The notes under the pieces were generated by a model that worked only from the letters and a program-made list of their open reading frames with translations, made no database searches and was not told the origin of the DNA. Below, one piece after another: positions 16,574 to 24,323 of a stretch of 64,000 bases of DNA (the stretch's first letter is position 1; the number at the start of each line of letters is the position of its first letter). The stretch spans positions 1 to 64,000 of the forward strand of contig CAIKMN010000019.1 in assembly GCA_903828535.1 (NCBI GenBank). Reading direction: 5' to 3'. The position numbers and the translations under genes were made by a program. The stretch is from an uncultured Curvibacter sp. Its GTDB lineage: Bacteria; Pseudomonadota; Gammaproteobacteria; Burkholderiales; Burkholderiaceae_C.

Positions 16574-17431
16574 TTAAATTTCAAAATTGTCAATGAGGCG
16601 GGTGCTCCCGAGCTTGGCCGCGCCCAACACCACCAGCGATTGAGGCGGTTCTTGGGCGGTTGGTGCTTGCAAGTCGACACGACGACGCACCGTTAAATAG
16701 TCGGGCTTCCAACCCCGATCCTGTAATTGGCGCATGAAGCATTGCTCCAAGGCTTCCCGCTTTTCAGGCAAGGCTTGGCCCATCGACAAGGCACTTTGCG
16801 CCAAGCCACGCAAAACCAAAGAGAGTTGCAACGCTTCGGCGCGTTCAGCCTCGCTCAAGTACCCGTTGCGCGAACTCATCGCCAAGCCTTCGGCCGTGCG
16901 CTTGGTTTCACCTGCCAAGATGTCGATGGGCAAGGCAAACTGGCGCACCAATTGACGAATCACCATGAGTTGCTGATAGTCCTTTTTGCCAAAAGCCGCT
17001 ACCCCCTGCGCGTGGCCTGCAAACACAGCTTGAAAGAGCTTCATCACCACAGTGGCCACGCCGACAAAAAAACCAGGGCGGAATTGGCCTTCCAGAATGT
17101 CGGCCATGCGCGGGTCGGGGAGAACCTTGAAAGTTTGAGGCTCGGGGTAAAGGTCGGCTTCGCGCGGCGCAAACAGCACGTCGCAACCCACCGCCTCCAG
17201 CTTGGCGCAGTCGGCTTCCCAGGTGCGCGGATAACTGTCGAAGTCTTCGTGCGGCAGGAATTGAAGGCGGTTCACGAAGATGCTGGCCACCGCCACATCG
17301 CCTTCTGGTTTGGCCAACTTCAACAAGGCCAAATGTCCGTCGTGCAAATTGCCCATCGTGGGCACAAAAGCGGGTTTTTCAAAGGCGCTCAAAGCAGCGC
17401 GCAATTCAGGCAAGGTGCGGACGATGTGCAT
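16574..17431 (-). CDS. panC: Pantoate-beta-alanine ligase
   Basis: Condenses pantoate and beta-alanine with ATP to pantothenate, last step of vitamin B5 synthesis. From the ATG at 17431 the protein is 285 residues, the family's normal size. Motifs: [11 protein letters not shown] (HIGH-like nucleotide loop), FGKKDYQQL and the KMSKS-equivalent MSSRNGYLS. Upstream in-frame codons to 17506 would extend into panB and are discarded. The start is 19 nt after the panB stop. Confidence 0.95.
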   Translation of the reverse strand: MHIVRTLPELRAALSAFEKPAFVPTMGNLHDGHLALLKLAKPEGDVAVASIFVNRLQFLPHEDFDSYPRTWEADCAKLEAVGCDVLFAPREADLYPEPQTFKVLPDPRMADILEGQFRPGFFVGVATVVMKLFQAVFAGHAQGVAAFGKKDYQQLMVIRQLVRQFALPIDILAGETKRTAEGLAMSSRNGYLSEAERAEALQLSLVLRGLAQSALSMGQALPEKREALEQCFMRQLQDRGWKPDYLTVRRRVDLQAPTAQEPPQSLVVLGAAKLGSTRLIDNFEI

Positions 17432-17450
17432 AAAGTGAGGGCCGCTTGAA

Positions 17451-18344
17451 TTACCAAGCGTGCAAAGTATTGTCTGGGAATTGGCCTGTTTTAACCGCCT
17501 GAACATAGGCCTGCATGGCGGCTTGCACGCTGCCGGTGTCGGTCATGAAATTGCGAACAAATTTAGGGTTCTTGCCCAAGTTCACGCCCAGCATGTCGTG
17601 CATCACCAAGACCTGTCCGGCCGTGCCATTGCCAGCACCAATGCCGATGGTGGCGCAGTGTTTGAGTTCTTGCGTCAACTCAGTGGCCAAGGCCGCGGGC
17701 ACCATTTCCAGCACCAACATCGCCGCACCAGCTTGTTCAAGGGCCAATGCCTGTTGACGCAAAGTGGCCGCGCTGTCGCCCTTGCCTTGCACGCGGTAAC
17801 CGCCCAAGGCATGCACGGTTTGCGGGGTCAGTCCAAGGTGTGCACAGACCGGAATGCCGCGCTCAACCAAGAAGCGAACCACCTCGGTGGTCCAGCCACC
17901 GCCCTCTAGTTTCACCATGTGGGCCCCTGCTTTCAGCAAGGCAGTCGCACTGCGCAAAGCTTGTTCACGGGATTCTTGGTAAGTGCCAAAAGGCAAGTCG
18001 CCAATCAGCCAAGCGGTGCCTTGAACGCGCCGCAGTCCGCGTGAAACGCTCTCGGTGTGGTAGCACATGGTCTCCAAGGTGACGCCAACAGTGCTGTTCA
18101 AACCTTGGCAAACCATGCCCAAAGAATCCCCGACCAGCAGGCACTCGACGCCCGCCGAATCGGCCATGGCTGCAAAGGTGGCGTCGTAAGCCGTGAGCAT
18201 GGTGATCTTCTCGCCACGGGCGTGCAACTCTGCCAAACGCGGCAAGCTGATGGGCTTGCGGCTGGCCGGTGCGCTGGCTGTGGGCAAGGTGCCGTAGGGA
18301 ATGGCTGAAAGACTCGCCGAGGGGTTGAGATTGGGTGTGGTCAT
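17451..18344 (-). CDS. panB: 3-methyl-2-oxobutanoate hydroxymethyltransferase
   Basis: Transfers a hydroxymethyl group from methylene-THF to 2-oxoisovalerate, giving ketopantoate. A TIM-barrel protein of 297 residues with [27 protein letters not shown] (Mg2+ Asp) and the catalytic Glu region [17 protein letters not shown]. The first 30 residues are an additional Ser/Pro/Ala-rich lead not needed for the fold. It heads the panB-panC pair, divergent from the channel-like operon at 18424. Confidence 0.95.
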   Translation of the reverse strand: MTTPNLNPSASLSAIPYGTLPTASAPASRKPISLPRLAELHARGEKITMLTAYDATFAAMADSAGVECLLVGDSLGMVCQGLNSTVGVTLETMCYHTESVSRGLRRVQGTAWLIGDLPFGTYQESREQALRSATALLKAGAHMVKLEGGGWTTEVVRFLVERGIPVCAHLGLTPQTVHALGGYRVQGKGDSAATLRQQALALEQAGAAMLVLEMVPAALATELTQELKHCATIGIGAGNGTAGQVLVMHDMLGVNLGKNPKFVRNFMTDTGSVQAAMQAYVQAVKTGQFPDNTLHAW

Positions 18345-18423
18345 GGTCGCATTTTAAAGATCGACAAAAGGTACAAGTTACCGATGCTCGGGCTATTATT
18401 GACGGCTTATAAATAGAGACAAC

Positions 18424-19161
18424 ATGTTTTTGAATCTGAAATCTGCAGCCGAATCTGCTGCCAAGTCACAGAAGTCACAGACCCTTTTCGAGCCCATATG
18501 GTTTGAATGGCTGGTGTTGCTGGGGCTTTTTATATTTGCCTCTTGGCTCTTGGGCATTCAAGGGGTTTGGCAGTTGTTGCTGACCTCTGACCCCACCGGC
18601 ATTACCGCGCTGATTTTGGTTGTTTTCAGCGTCTCGACCTTGTGGTGCGGGGCCCGCAGCCGAGAGCTCAATCAGCAGCGTGCGCTGTGCCAAAAAGCCA
18701 CTCAAATGCCCCCACAATGGCCCATCAAAAACCGCGTTCAGGCCTTGTTGGTGGCGGAGGGTTGGGCCGGTGAATATTGGCGAGCCCTTTCCAACAACCC
18801 ACACGAGAGCGCCACTGCCTTGGATGTGCTGGCCGAGCAAGCCCAGGGCCGGCACACGACGATGTGGTGGGTGAATGGGGTGCAACTCAAGCTGGGGCTG
18901 CTCGGAAAAGTGATCGGATTTTCGATCTTGGCAATGCAAATTGGGCACATTCAAAATTTTGACCCTTCGCAGTCGCAAGAGCTGTTGCGCAACTTGACCG
19001 GTGGACTGGGCGTCGCCTTGTTGACGACCATGGTCGGGCTGGTCGGCAATATTTTGCTGGGTTTGCAACTGACTCGCTTGGACCGTTTCGCCGACGATTT
19101 GGTGCTGCAAATTCAGCGCCATGGTTTAAACATCACCCCCCAAAATGCGCAGCCGGCGTAA
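18424..19161 (+). CDS. ExbB/TolQ/MotA-like proton-channel family protein
   Basis: A 245-residue inner-membrane protein. Two hydrophobic segments near the N-terminus (about 30-48 and 58-74), a cytoplasmic stretch, then two long segments (about 152-172 and 190-214; NLTGGLGVALLTTMVGLVGNILLG) resemble the TM2-TM3 core of MotA/TolQ/ExbB, including the GL..AL.TT..GL pattern. It overlaps the next gene, an ExbD/TolR-like protein, by 17 nt, which supports a motor pair. It begins a four-gene plus-strand operon of unknown role; no tonB, tolA or flagellar genes are adjacent. Confidence 0.7.
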   Translation: MFLNLKSAAESAAKSQKSQTLFEPIWFEWLVLLGLFIFASWLLGIQGVWQLLLTSDPTGITALILVVFSVSTLWCGARSRELNQQRALCQKATQMPPQWPIKNRVQALLVAEGWAGEYWRALSNNPHESATALDVLAEQAQGRHTTMWWVNGVQLKLGLLGKVIGFSILAMQIGHIQNFDPSQSQELLRNLTGGLGVALLTTMVGLVGNILLGLQLTRLDRFADDLVLQIQRHGLNITPQNAQPA

Positions 19162-19786
19162 ACCCCGCGAACCGGAGGTCGATCCTTTTTACGACATGTT
19201 GTTCAACATGCTGATCGCTTTCGTCTTTTGTTTCATCATTGCCTTGCTCGCCATGAACCCGGTCGCCAACAAAAATGGCGACATCCCTGCCAAGGCCGAG
19301 TTCATCATTACCTTGACGTGGCCAGACAATGACCCCAACGACCTGGACCTTTGGACTCAAGGTCCCTCGGGTGAAACCGTTTGGTTCCGCAACCGCGATG
19401 CTGACCTGATGCACTTGGACCGCGACGACCGCGGCAACGCCAACAACACCATCACAGTCAACGGCAAAACCATCGTCAACCCCTTGCGCCAAGAAGTGGT
19501 GACGGTGCGGGCCATCAACCCAGGCGAATACGTGGCCAACGTCAATTACTACGAAAACAAAGACGCCCCGGCCGACGAAACCAGCGATCACCCCCGCGCT
19601 GGGCAACCCGTGGTGGCCACCTTGAGCGTGATCAAAGTCAACCCCAAAGCCGAGGTGGTTTTTTACGGACAAGCCACTCTGACGCACAAGGGCGAAGAAA
19701 CCACCTTGGTGCGCTTCACCGTCGCGCCCGACGGCAGCGTGACCAACATCAACACCTTGCCCAAATCCTTGGTCACCACCTTTTAA
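19145..19786 (+). CDS. ExbD/TolR-like protein with large periplasmic beta-sandwich domain
   Basis: A 213-residue protein. A basic N-terminus (MRSRRKPREPEVDPFYDML) leads into one TM helix (about 17-37) that starts with an Asp (D17), the position of the essential ExbD/TolR proton-channel Asp. ExbD is about 140 residues and ends in a small periplasmic domain. Here about 170 residues follow, with WPDNDPNDLDLWTQGPSGE and NPGEYVANVNYY resembling DUF2135/YfaP-type Ig-like domains, which are acidic and may bind Ca2+. That resemblance is by eye only. Start codon overlaps the upstream gene, implying coupled synthesis. Confidence 0.65.
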   Translation: MRSRRKPREPEVDPFYDMLFNMLIAFVFCFIIALLAMNPVANKNGDIPAKAEFIITLTWPDNDPNDLDLWTQGPSGETVWFRNRDADLMHLDRDDRGNANNTITVNGKTIVNPLRQEVVTVRAINPGEYVANVNYYENKDAPADETSDHPRAGQPVVATLSVIKVNPKAEVVFYGQATLTHKGEETTLVRFTVAPDGSVTNINTLPKSLVTTF

Positions 19787-19809
19787 AAATATTTACTGAA
19801 AGAACTGGC

Positions 19810-20307
19810 ATGACACTGCAATTTTCGGTCGCGATGGTTATCGTGGTTTTTCTCTCCGTTTTGGCTTTGCTGTTTTCGCATTGGCCGCGCTGGATCAAAG
19901 CCGTTTTGGCCTTGGGCTCCTTGGGCTTTTATTTTTTCGCCTTCAATGCCGTCGGCAGCTTGTTGGGTCAGCCCAGCACCGATGCCTTGCCGCCCCGCTT
20001 TGTCATGGTGGCGGCTTTTGTGGATGAGCCAAGACCCAAATTTGCCGGCGCCATTTACCTTTGGGTCACACCCATCGAAGAAGGCCGCAACAACATGGAG
20101 CCCCGCGCCTTCAAGCTGCCCTACAGCCGCCCCATGCATGAACAAGTGGCCTCAGGCATGAAGAAGGGACGCGACGGTGTGGCGCAAATGGGCACCGCCG
20201 AAGCCAGGTCTGGCACCGGCCACGCCCCCTCTTGGCTCAAGCCAGGTAATGACGAGCAGGAGATCAAAATTGCCGACTTGCCCACCCCTCAGTTACCTGA
20301 AAAATAA
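19810..20307 (+). CDS. Membrane protein of the ExbB/ExbD-like operon, function unknown
   Basis: A 165-residue protein with two hydrophobic helices (about 5-24 and 29-52) followed by a roughly 110-residue soluble part. The soluble part has a short beta-rich segment (PRFVMVAAFVDEPRPKFAGAIYLWVTP) and a Gly/Lys/Pro-rich tail. I do not recognise a family. It starts 23 nt after the ExbD-like gene and is followed 9 nt later by a lipoprotein gene, so it belongs to the same transcript and probably the same envelope complex. Confidence 0.6.
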   Translation: MTLQFSVAMVIVVFLSVLALLFSHWPRWIKAVLALGSLGFYFFAFNAVGSLLGQPSTDALPPRFVMVAAFVDEPRPKFAGAIYLWVTPIEEGRNNMEPRAFKLPYSRPMHEQVASGMKKGRDGVAQMGTAEARSGTGHAPSWLKPGNDEQEIKIADLPTPQLPEK

Positions 20308-20316
20308 GAGGCCGGC

Positions 20317-21066
20317 ATGACACCAATTTTCAGTGGATGGCGGGCCCTCTTGTTGATGAGCGCGCTGGCTGCCTTGACCACCTTGACCACCTTGACCGCC
20401 TGCGACAAGCCCGCGCACGAGCACCCTTATTTCCCCTTGGCTGAAGGCCACAGTTGGACCTATGAAGTCTCGACCCAGTTTGACGATCCCGAGGGGCACA
20501 CCGACATCACCCACACCACGTTGACCAACCTGGGCGGCGAGCTTTTGAACAACCAACCCAGCTGGCGTCGGCGCAGTACGGAAGGGGTCGAGTATTGGCT
20601 GCGCCAAGACGACAAAGGCCTGACCCGTGTGGCCACCCGATCGGCCTTAGACGCTCGAGCCACCTTGGACGCTGCTCCGCGCACGGTGCTGCCCGATCCG
20701 CTGTTGGTCGGCGCGCATTGGGAAACCGACACCACCCTTTATTTTTTGCGCCGCCGCAGTGAACGCCCCGCAGAGTTTCGCTTGGTTGAAAAATACAAAG
20801 CCATTCCCATGACCTACACCGTCACCGATTTGAACCAAAAGGTATCGACGCCCGCGGGTGATTTTGAAGGCTGTGCCTTGGTCAGTGGCCGCGCCGATGT
20901 GGTCATGTGGATCGAATCTGCAATGAGTTTTAAGCCGACACCCGTGCTGACGCGCGAGTGGTATTGCCGTGGTGTTGGCTTGGTGCAATTGGAGCGCGAG
21001 GAACCTACCACGGCGCGGTTTTTCCAAGGTGGTTTTTTGCGCATGAAATTGACCGCTTGGCATTGA
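20317..21066 (+). CDS. Lipoprotein of the ExbB/ExbD-like operon, function unknown
   Basis: A 249-residue predicted lipoprotein: hydrophobic lead and lipobox LTAC at residues 26-29. The signal sequence contains a 9-bp tandem repeat giving LTTLTTLTA. The mature part begins PYFPLAEGHSWTYEV, a pattern seen in secreted or outer-membrane lipoproteins of unknown role with an N-terminal 'WxY' beta domain. The rest is beta-rich with two conserved-looking Cys (EGCALV and EWYCRG) that could form a disulphide. RBS AGAGG precedes the ATG. Last gene of the four-gene operon. Confidence 0.65.
   Translation: MTPIFSGWRALLLMSALAALTTLTTLTACDKPAHEHPYFPLAEGHSWTYEVSTQFDDPEGHTDITHTTLTNLGGELLNNQPSWRRRSTEGVEYWLRQDDKGLTRVATRSALDARATLDAAPRTVLPDPLLVGAHWETDTTLYFLRRRSERPAEFRLVEKYKAIPMTYTVTDLNQKVSTPAGDFEGCALVSGRADVVMWIESAMSFKPTPVLTREWYCRGVGLVQLEREEPTTARFFQGGFLRMKLTAWH
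20373..20399. repeat. 9-bp tandem repeat in the lipoprotein signal sequence
   Basis: CTTGACCAC twice (20373-20381, 20382-20390) and CTTGACCGC (20391-20399). It keeps frame and lengthens the hydrophobic region by Leu-Thr-Thr units. Confidence 0.95.
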
Positions 21067-21308
21067 TCATTTGGCCATTTTGGCAACGTCCATTTCGACT
21101 CTGACGCGGCCCTTACTGACTCTGACAGATGCCTTACTAAAAGCCATTCATTTTTTAAATTATTTCATCCAAATTGACACAATTTAAGGGTTTGCCATAG
21201 CGGGGTCTCCTGGTTTTCTCCAGAGAATTAACGCACTAACGGTTTGGTTGGGGGGCTGACTTGTCTTCCTGGTCGTTGGTTTTTTCTTTTGAAAATTTTG
21301 GAGACTTT

Positions 21309-22988
21309 ATGAAGCTTTTGCTTAAAACCCTAGCTGTGGTTGCCGCTGTTGGCGCCACGTCTTTGGCCAGCGCTCAGAACTGGCCCATTTATGGTGGCGA
21401 TTCGGGCAACACCCGTTTCAGCAATGCCAACCAAATCACGCCTGCCAACGTCAAAGACTTGCACGTGAAATGGGCCCTGCAATTGGGCACCAACCGCTCG
21501 CAAGAATCCAGCCCCATCATCATCGGCGACACACTCTATGTGACCTCCTCTTTTGGTCCCAAGAACGTGTACGCGGTTAACGCCAAAACCGGCGATGTCA
21601 AATGGTCCTACTCGCCAGACATCCCAAAGGGTGTTGACCAATTCGCTTGCTGCGACGTGAACAGCCGCGGCGTGACCTATGCCAACGGCAAGATTTTCGT
21701 CGGCCGTTTGGACGCCAAGATGACCGCCCTCGATGCCGCTACCGGCAAAGAACTGTGGACCTCCACCGTGGTTGACTACACCGCAGGTTCCGTCATCACT
21801 TCGCCCCCCACAGCCGTCAAGAACCTGATCATCACCGGGTTCGGCGGTGGTGAATACGGCGTTCGCGGCGCTCTGGTGGCTTATGACCAAAACACCGGTA
21901 AAGAAGTTTGGCGCACCTACACCGTGCCCACCGGCAACGAAAAGAATGCCGACACCTGGAAGGGTGACTCCGGCAAGAACGGTGGCGGCGTGGCCTGGAA
22001 CGTGGGCTCTTACGATCCCAAGTTGAACCTGGTTTACTACGGCACTTCAAACCCCAGCCCTTGGACCGCTGCTGTTCGCGGCAACGACTCCTCCAACGTC
22101 GGCAAGTTCACCAACCTGTACACCGCTTCTGTGATCGCTTTGAACCCAGAAACCGGCAACATCGTTTGGCACTATCAATTCACCCCCCACGACGCTTGGG
22201 ACTATGACGGCGTGAACGAATTGGTGTTTGCCGATCTGCCTTTCGGCGGCAAGACGGTTCCCACCATCATGCAAGCCAACCGCAATGGCTTCTTCTACGT
22301 GATTGACCGCGCCAACGGCAAACTGTTGTCGGCCAAGCAATTCGTGGACGGCGTGAACTGGGCCACCAGCATTGACCTGAAGACCGGCGCGCCCGTTGAA
22401 ACCGCAGGCGACGTCAAGCGCCCTGGTTTGAAGCGCATGGCCAAAGACGTTTGCCCCAACTTGTTGGGCGGCAAAAACTGGATGCCCATGTCTTACAACC
22501 CCAAGGAAAACTTGGTGTTCATTCCTACGCTGAACCTGTGCATGGACATGGAAGGCGTTCAAGAAGAGTACAAACGCGGCCAGTTCTACTTGGGCGTGAA
22601 CTTTGACTTGGGCAAAGCCGGTGCTGGCGGCCACTTGGGTGGCGTGAAGGCATGGGATCCTGTCAAGCAAAAAGAAGTTTGGTTTAACAAAGATCCTCTG
22701 CCCTACACCGGCGGCACCTCGACGACAGCCACTGGCTTGGTCTTCGGTGGCGACGTGACCGGCAAGTTCCGCGCAATGGACGCCAAGACGGGTAAGGTGC
22801 TGTGGCAGTTCAATGCGGGTTCTGGCATCTCTGCTGCCCCTGTGACTTACACCATCGACGGCAAGCAATACGTCGCTGTGGTCACTGGCCGTACCCAATC
22901 GATCCCTGCTTTCTTGGGTTCCATCGGTGACAAGGTGGTGTCTGCCAGCCCTGAAGGCGGCACGATGTTTGTGTTTGCTTTGAACTGA
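21309..22988 (+). CDS. PQQ-dependent alcohol dehydrogenase, lanthanide-type signature
   Basis: A periplasmic quinoprotein of 559 residues from the ATG at 21309 (GGAGA just upstream; an earlier ATG at 21261 would spoil the signal peptide). Signal peptide ends SLASAQ. An eight-bladed propeller with the PQQ-binding vicinal disulphide C114-C115 (FACCDV). The metal site reads E182, N248, D298 and an additional D300 in WDYDGVNE. The extra Asp two residues after the catalytic Asp is the mark of lanthanide-dependent enzymes (XoxF, PedH); Ca-type MxaF/ExaA have Ala or Ser there. The QANRNGFFYVIDR segment is closer to ethanol-type (ExaA/PedH) than to methanol enzymes. The electron acceptor is probably the downstream cytochrome fusion. 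No pqq genes are in the window. Confidence 0.87.
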   Translation: MKLLLKTLAVVAAVGATSLASAQNWPIYGGDSGNTRFSNANQITPANVKDLHVKWALQLGTNRSQESSPIIIGDTLYVTSSFGPKNVYAVNAKTGDVKWSYSPDIPKGVDQFACCDVNSRGVTYANGKIFVGRLDAKMTALDAATGKELWTSTVVDYTAGSVITSPPTAVKNLIITGFGGGEYGVRGALVAYDQNTGKEVWRTYTVPTGNEKNADTWKGDSGKNGGGVAWNVGSYDPKLNLVYYGTSNPSPWTAAVRGNDSSNVGKFTNLYTASVIALNPETGNIVWHYQFTPHDAWDYDGVNELVFADLPFGGKTVPTIMQANRNGFFYVIDRANGKLLSAKQFVDGVNWATSIDLKTGAPVETAGDVKRPGLKRMAKDVCPNLLGGKNWMPMSYNPKENLVFIPTLNLCMDMEGVQEEYKRGQFYLGVNFDLGKAGAGGHLGGVKAWDPVKQKEVWFNKDPLPYTGGTSTTATGLVFGGDVTGKFRAMDAKTGKVLWQFNAGSGISAAPVTYTIDGKQYVAVVTGRTQSIPAFLGSIGDKVVSASPEGGTMFVFALN

Positions 22989-23005
22989 TCTGTTTCCAAA
23001 CAGAT
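22988..23005. repeat. Inverted repeat directly after the quinoprotein stop
   Basis: ATCTGTTT-CC-AAACAGAT (22988-22995 / 22998-23005) starts on the last base of the stop codon. There is no T-run, so it is more likely an mRNA-stabilising or processing hairpin than a terminator in this two-gene operon. Confidence 0.5.
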
Positions 23006-23053
23006 TCAGATCTGAAAGCACTTTTCGTTATTTTGGTTAGTTAGGAGAAATGT

Positions 23054-24244
23054 ATGTCCAAGTCGTTGAACGACTTATTCCGGTCAAATCGCCAGGGTGC
23101 GTTGGGTTCGATCAGTGGTTTGGTGGGCGCTCTGTTGCTCACTGCTGCTGCCCTGCCCTTGCACGCTCAAGCACAAGCCGCGTCGCCGACTCATCTTCGA
23201 GTCTGCTCGGATCCCGACAACTTGCCATTCAGCAAGTCGGAAGGGCCTGACAAAGGCTTGTACATTGATTTGGCCGAAAAGGTCGGACAACGATTGGGCA
23301 TGCCGGTCGACTACGTTTGGTGGTTGACCTTCAATCAACGCCGCGCCATGCGCAACAGCATGGCCGGCTGCGATGCTTACTTCGCGCTGCCTGCAGACGC
23401 GGATTACAAAGTCAGGGGTTTGCTGAAAACCAGCTCTTTCCTGAATGTGAGTTATGCAGCGGTGGGCGCACCCGGTCAAAGCATCCACACTTTGACCGAC
23501 CTCAAAAACAAACGCGTGGGCGTTTTGTTTGGCTCCCCTCCCCAAATTTTGTTGGCGGTGAATGAAGGTTTCAATGCGCAAACCTTCCGCACCCATGAAC
23601 AAGCGTTTGAGGCCCTGAACAAGCATGAAATCGATGTGGCCCTGTTGTGGGGTCCGAGTGCGGGGTACGACAACGTCAAACAATTCAACAACCAGTGGCA
23701 AGTCACGCCGATCACCGGCGAAGGCATGGGCGGACAAGTGGCCGTCGCTGTGCAAAAAGACCAACCTGAGTTGAAAGAAAAAATCGATCAGGCGCTGAAA
23801 GATTTGCAACCCGAAATTGCCGCTTTGGCAAAAAAATATGGCTTTCCAAGCCAATTGCCCGTGAACCTGTCCTCAGCCAACCGCGCCTCTGAGAGCGGCA
23901 AAAACGGCGCTGCAGACCACGTGGTGACCGCTGCGAACAACACCAGCAAGTTCATGCGCCAAGTGGCTGACATGCCGGCCAAGATTTCGGACGAGTCCTT
24001 GCAAGCCGCCAAATCGCGCTTCAACAACACCTGCTCGCATTGCCACGGCGCCAATGGTGCCAGCCCCATTTCAGAGCGCGACCTGCGCAAATTGAAATCG
24101 CGCTACAAAGACCAATGGCAAGAAGTTGCCTACACCACCATCACCAAAGGCCGCCCAGAATTGGGGATGCCGACTTGGGGTGGCGTCATTCCGGACGACG
24201 AAATTAAAAACGTCATTCAATTCTTGGCCACGGTCCAGCGTTAA
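23054..24244 (+). CDS. XoxJ/MxaJ-like periplasmic binding protein fused to cytochrome c
   Basis: A 396-residue exported protein; AGGAGA lies 7 nt before the ATG. Signal peptide to about residue 42 (LPLHAQAQA). Residues 47-270 form a type II periplasmic binding domain starting THLRVCSDPDNLPFS, the signature of quinoprotein-associated MxaJ/XoxJ proteins. Residues 315-396 form a class I cytochrome c with heme motif CSHCH (327-331) and probable axial M372 (GRPELGMPTW). XoxJ and XoxG cytochrome are normally separate genes, so this is a natural fusion. It probably docks on and accepts electrons from the upstream quinoprotein. The two are 65 nt apart. Confidence 0.85.
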   Translation: MSKSLNDLFRSNRQGALGSISGLVGALLLTAAALPLHAQAQAASPTHLRVCSDPDNLPFSKSEGPDKGLYIDLAEKVGQRLGMPVDYVWWLTFNQRRAMRNSMAGCDAYFALPADADYKVRGLLKTSSFLNVSYAAVGAPGQSIHTLTDLKNKRVGVLFGSPPQILLAVNEGFNAQTFRTHEQAFEALNKHEIDVALLWGPSAGYDNVKQFNNQWQVTPITGEGMGGQVAVAVQKDQPELKEKIDQALKDLQPEIAALAKKYGFPSQLPVNLSSANRASESGKNGAADHVVTAANNTSKFMRQVADMPAKISDESLQAAKSRFNNTCSHCHGANGASPISERDLRKLKSRYKDQWQEVAYTTITKGRPELGMPTWGGVIPDDEIKNVIQFLATVQR

Positions 24245-24269
24245 GCCGGCCCTCCCCATTTCTGAGTCA

Positions 24270-24296
24270 CCCCCATCGGCAACGGTGGGGGTTTTT
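24270..24296 (+). terminator. Intrinsic terminator after the quinoprotein operon
   Basis: CCCCCA (24270-24275) pairs with TGGGGG (24286-24291) around a 10-nt loop, followed by TTTTTC. It lies 25 nt after the cytochrome-fusion stop and before uvrD. Confidence 0.85.
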
Positions 24297-24323
24297 CATT
24301 TTTGAGTTGGGGAATAATGCCTT

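Noticed and set aside
22047-23021. Long minus-strand frame opposite the quinoprotein gene
   Set aside because: Shadow frame; the sense strand has clear PQQ-enzyme motifs.
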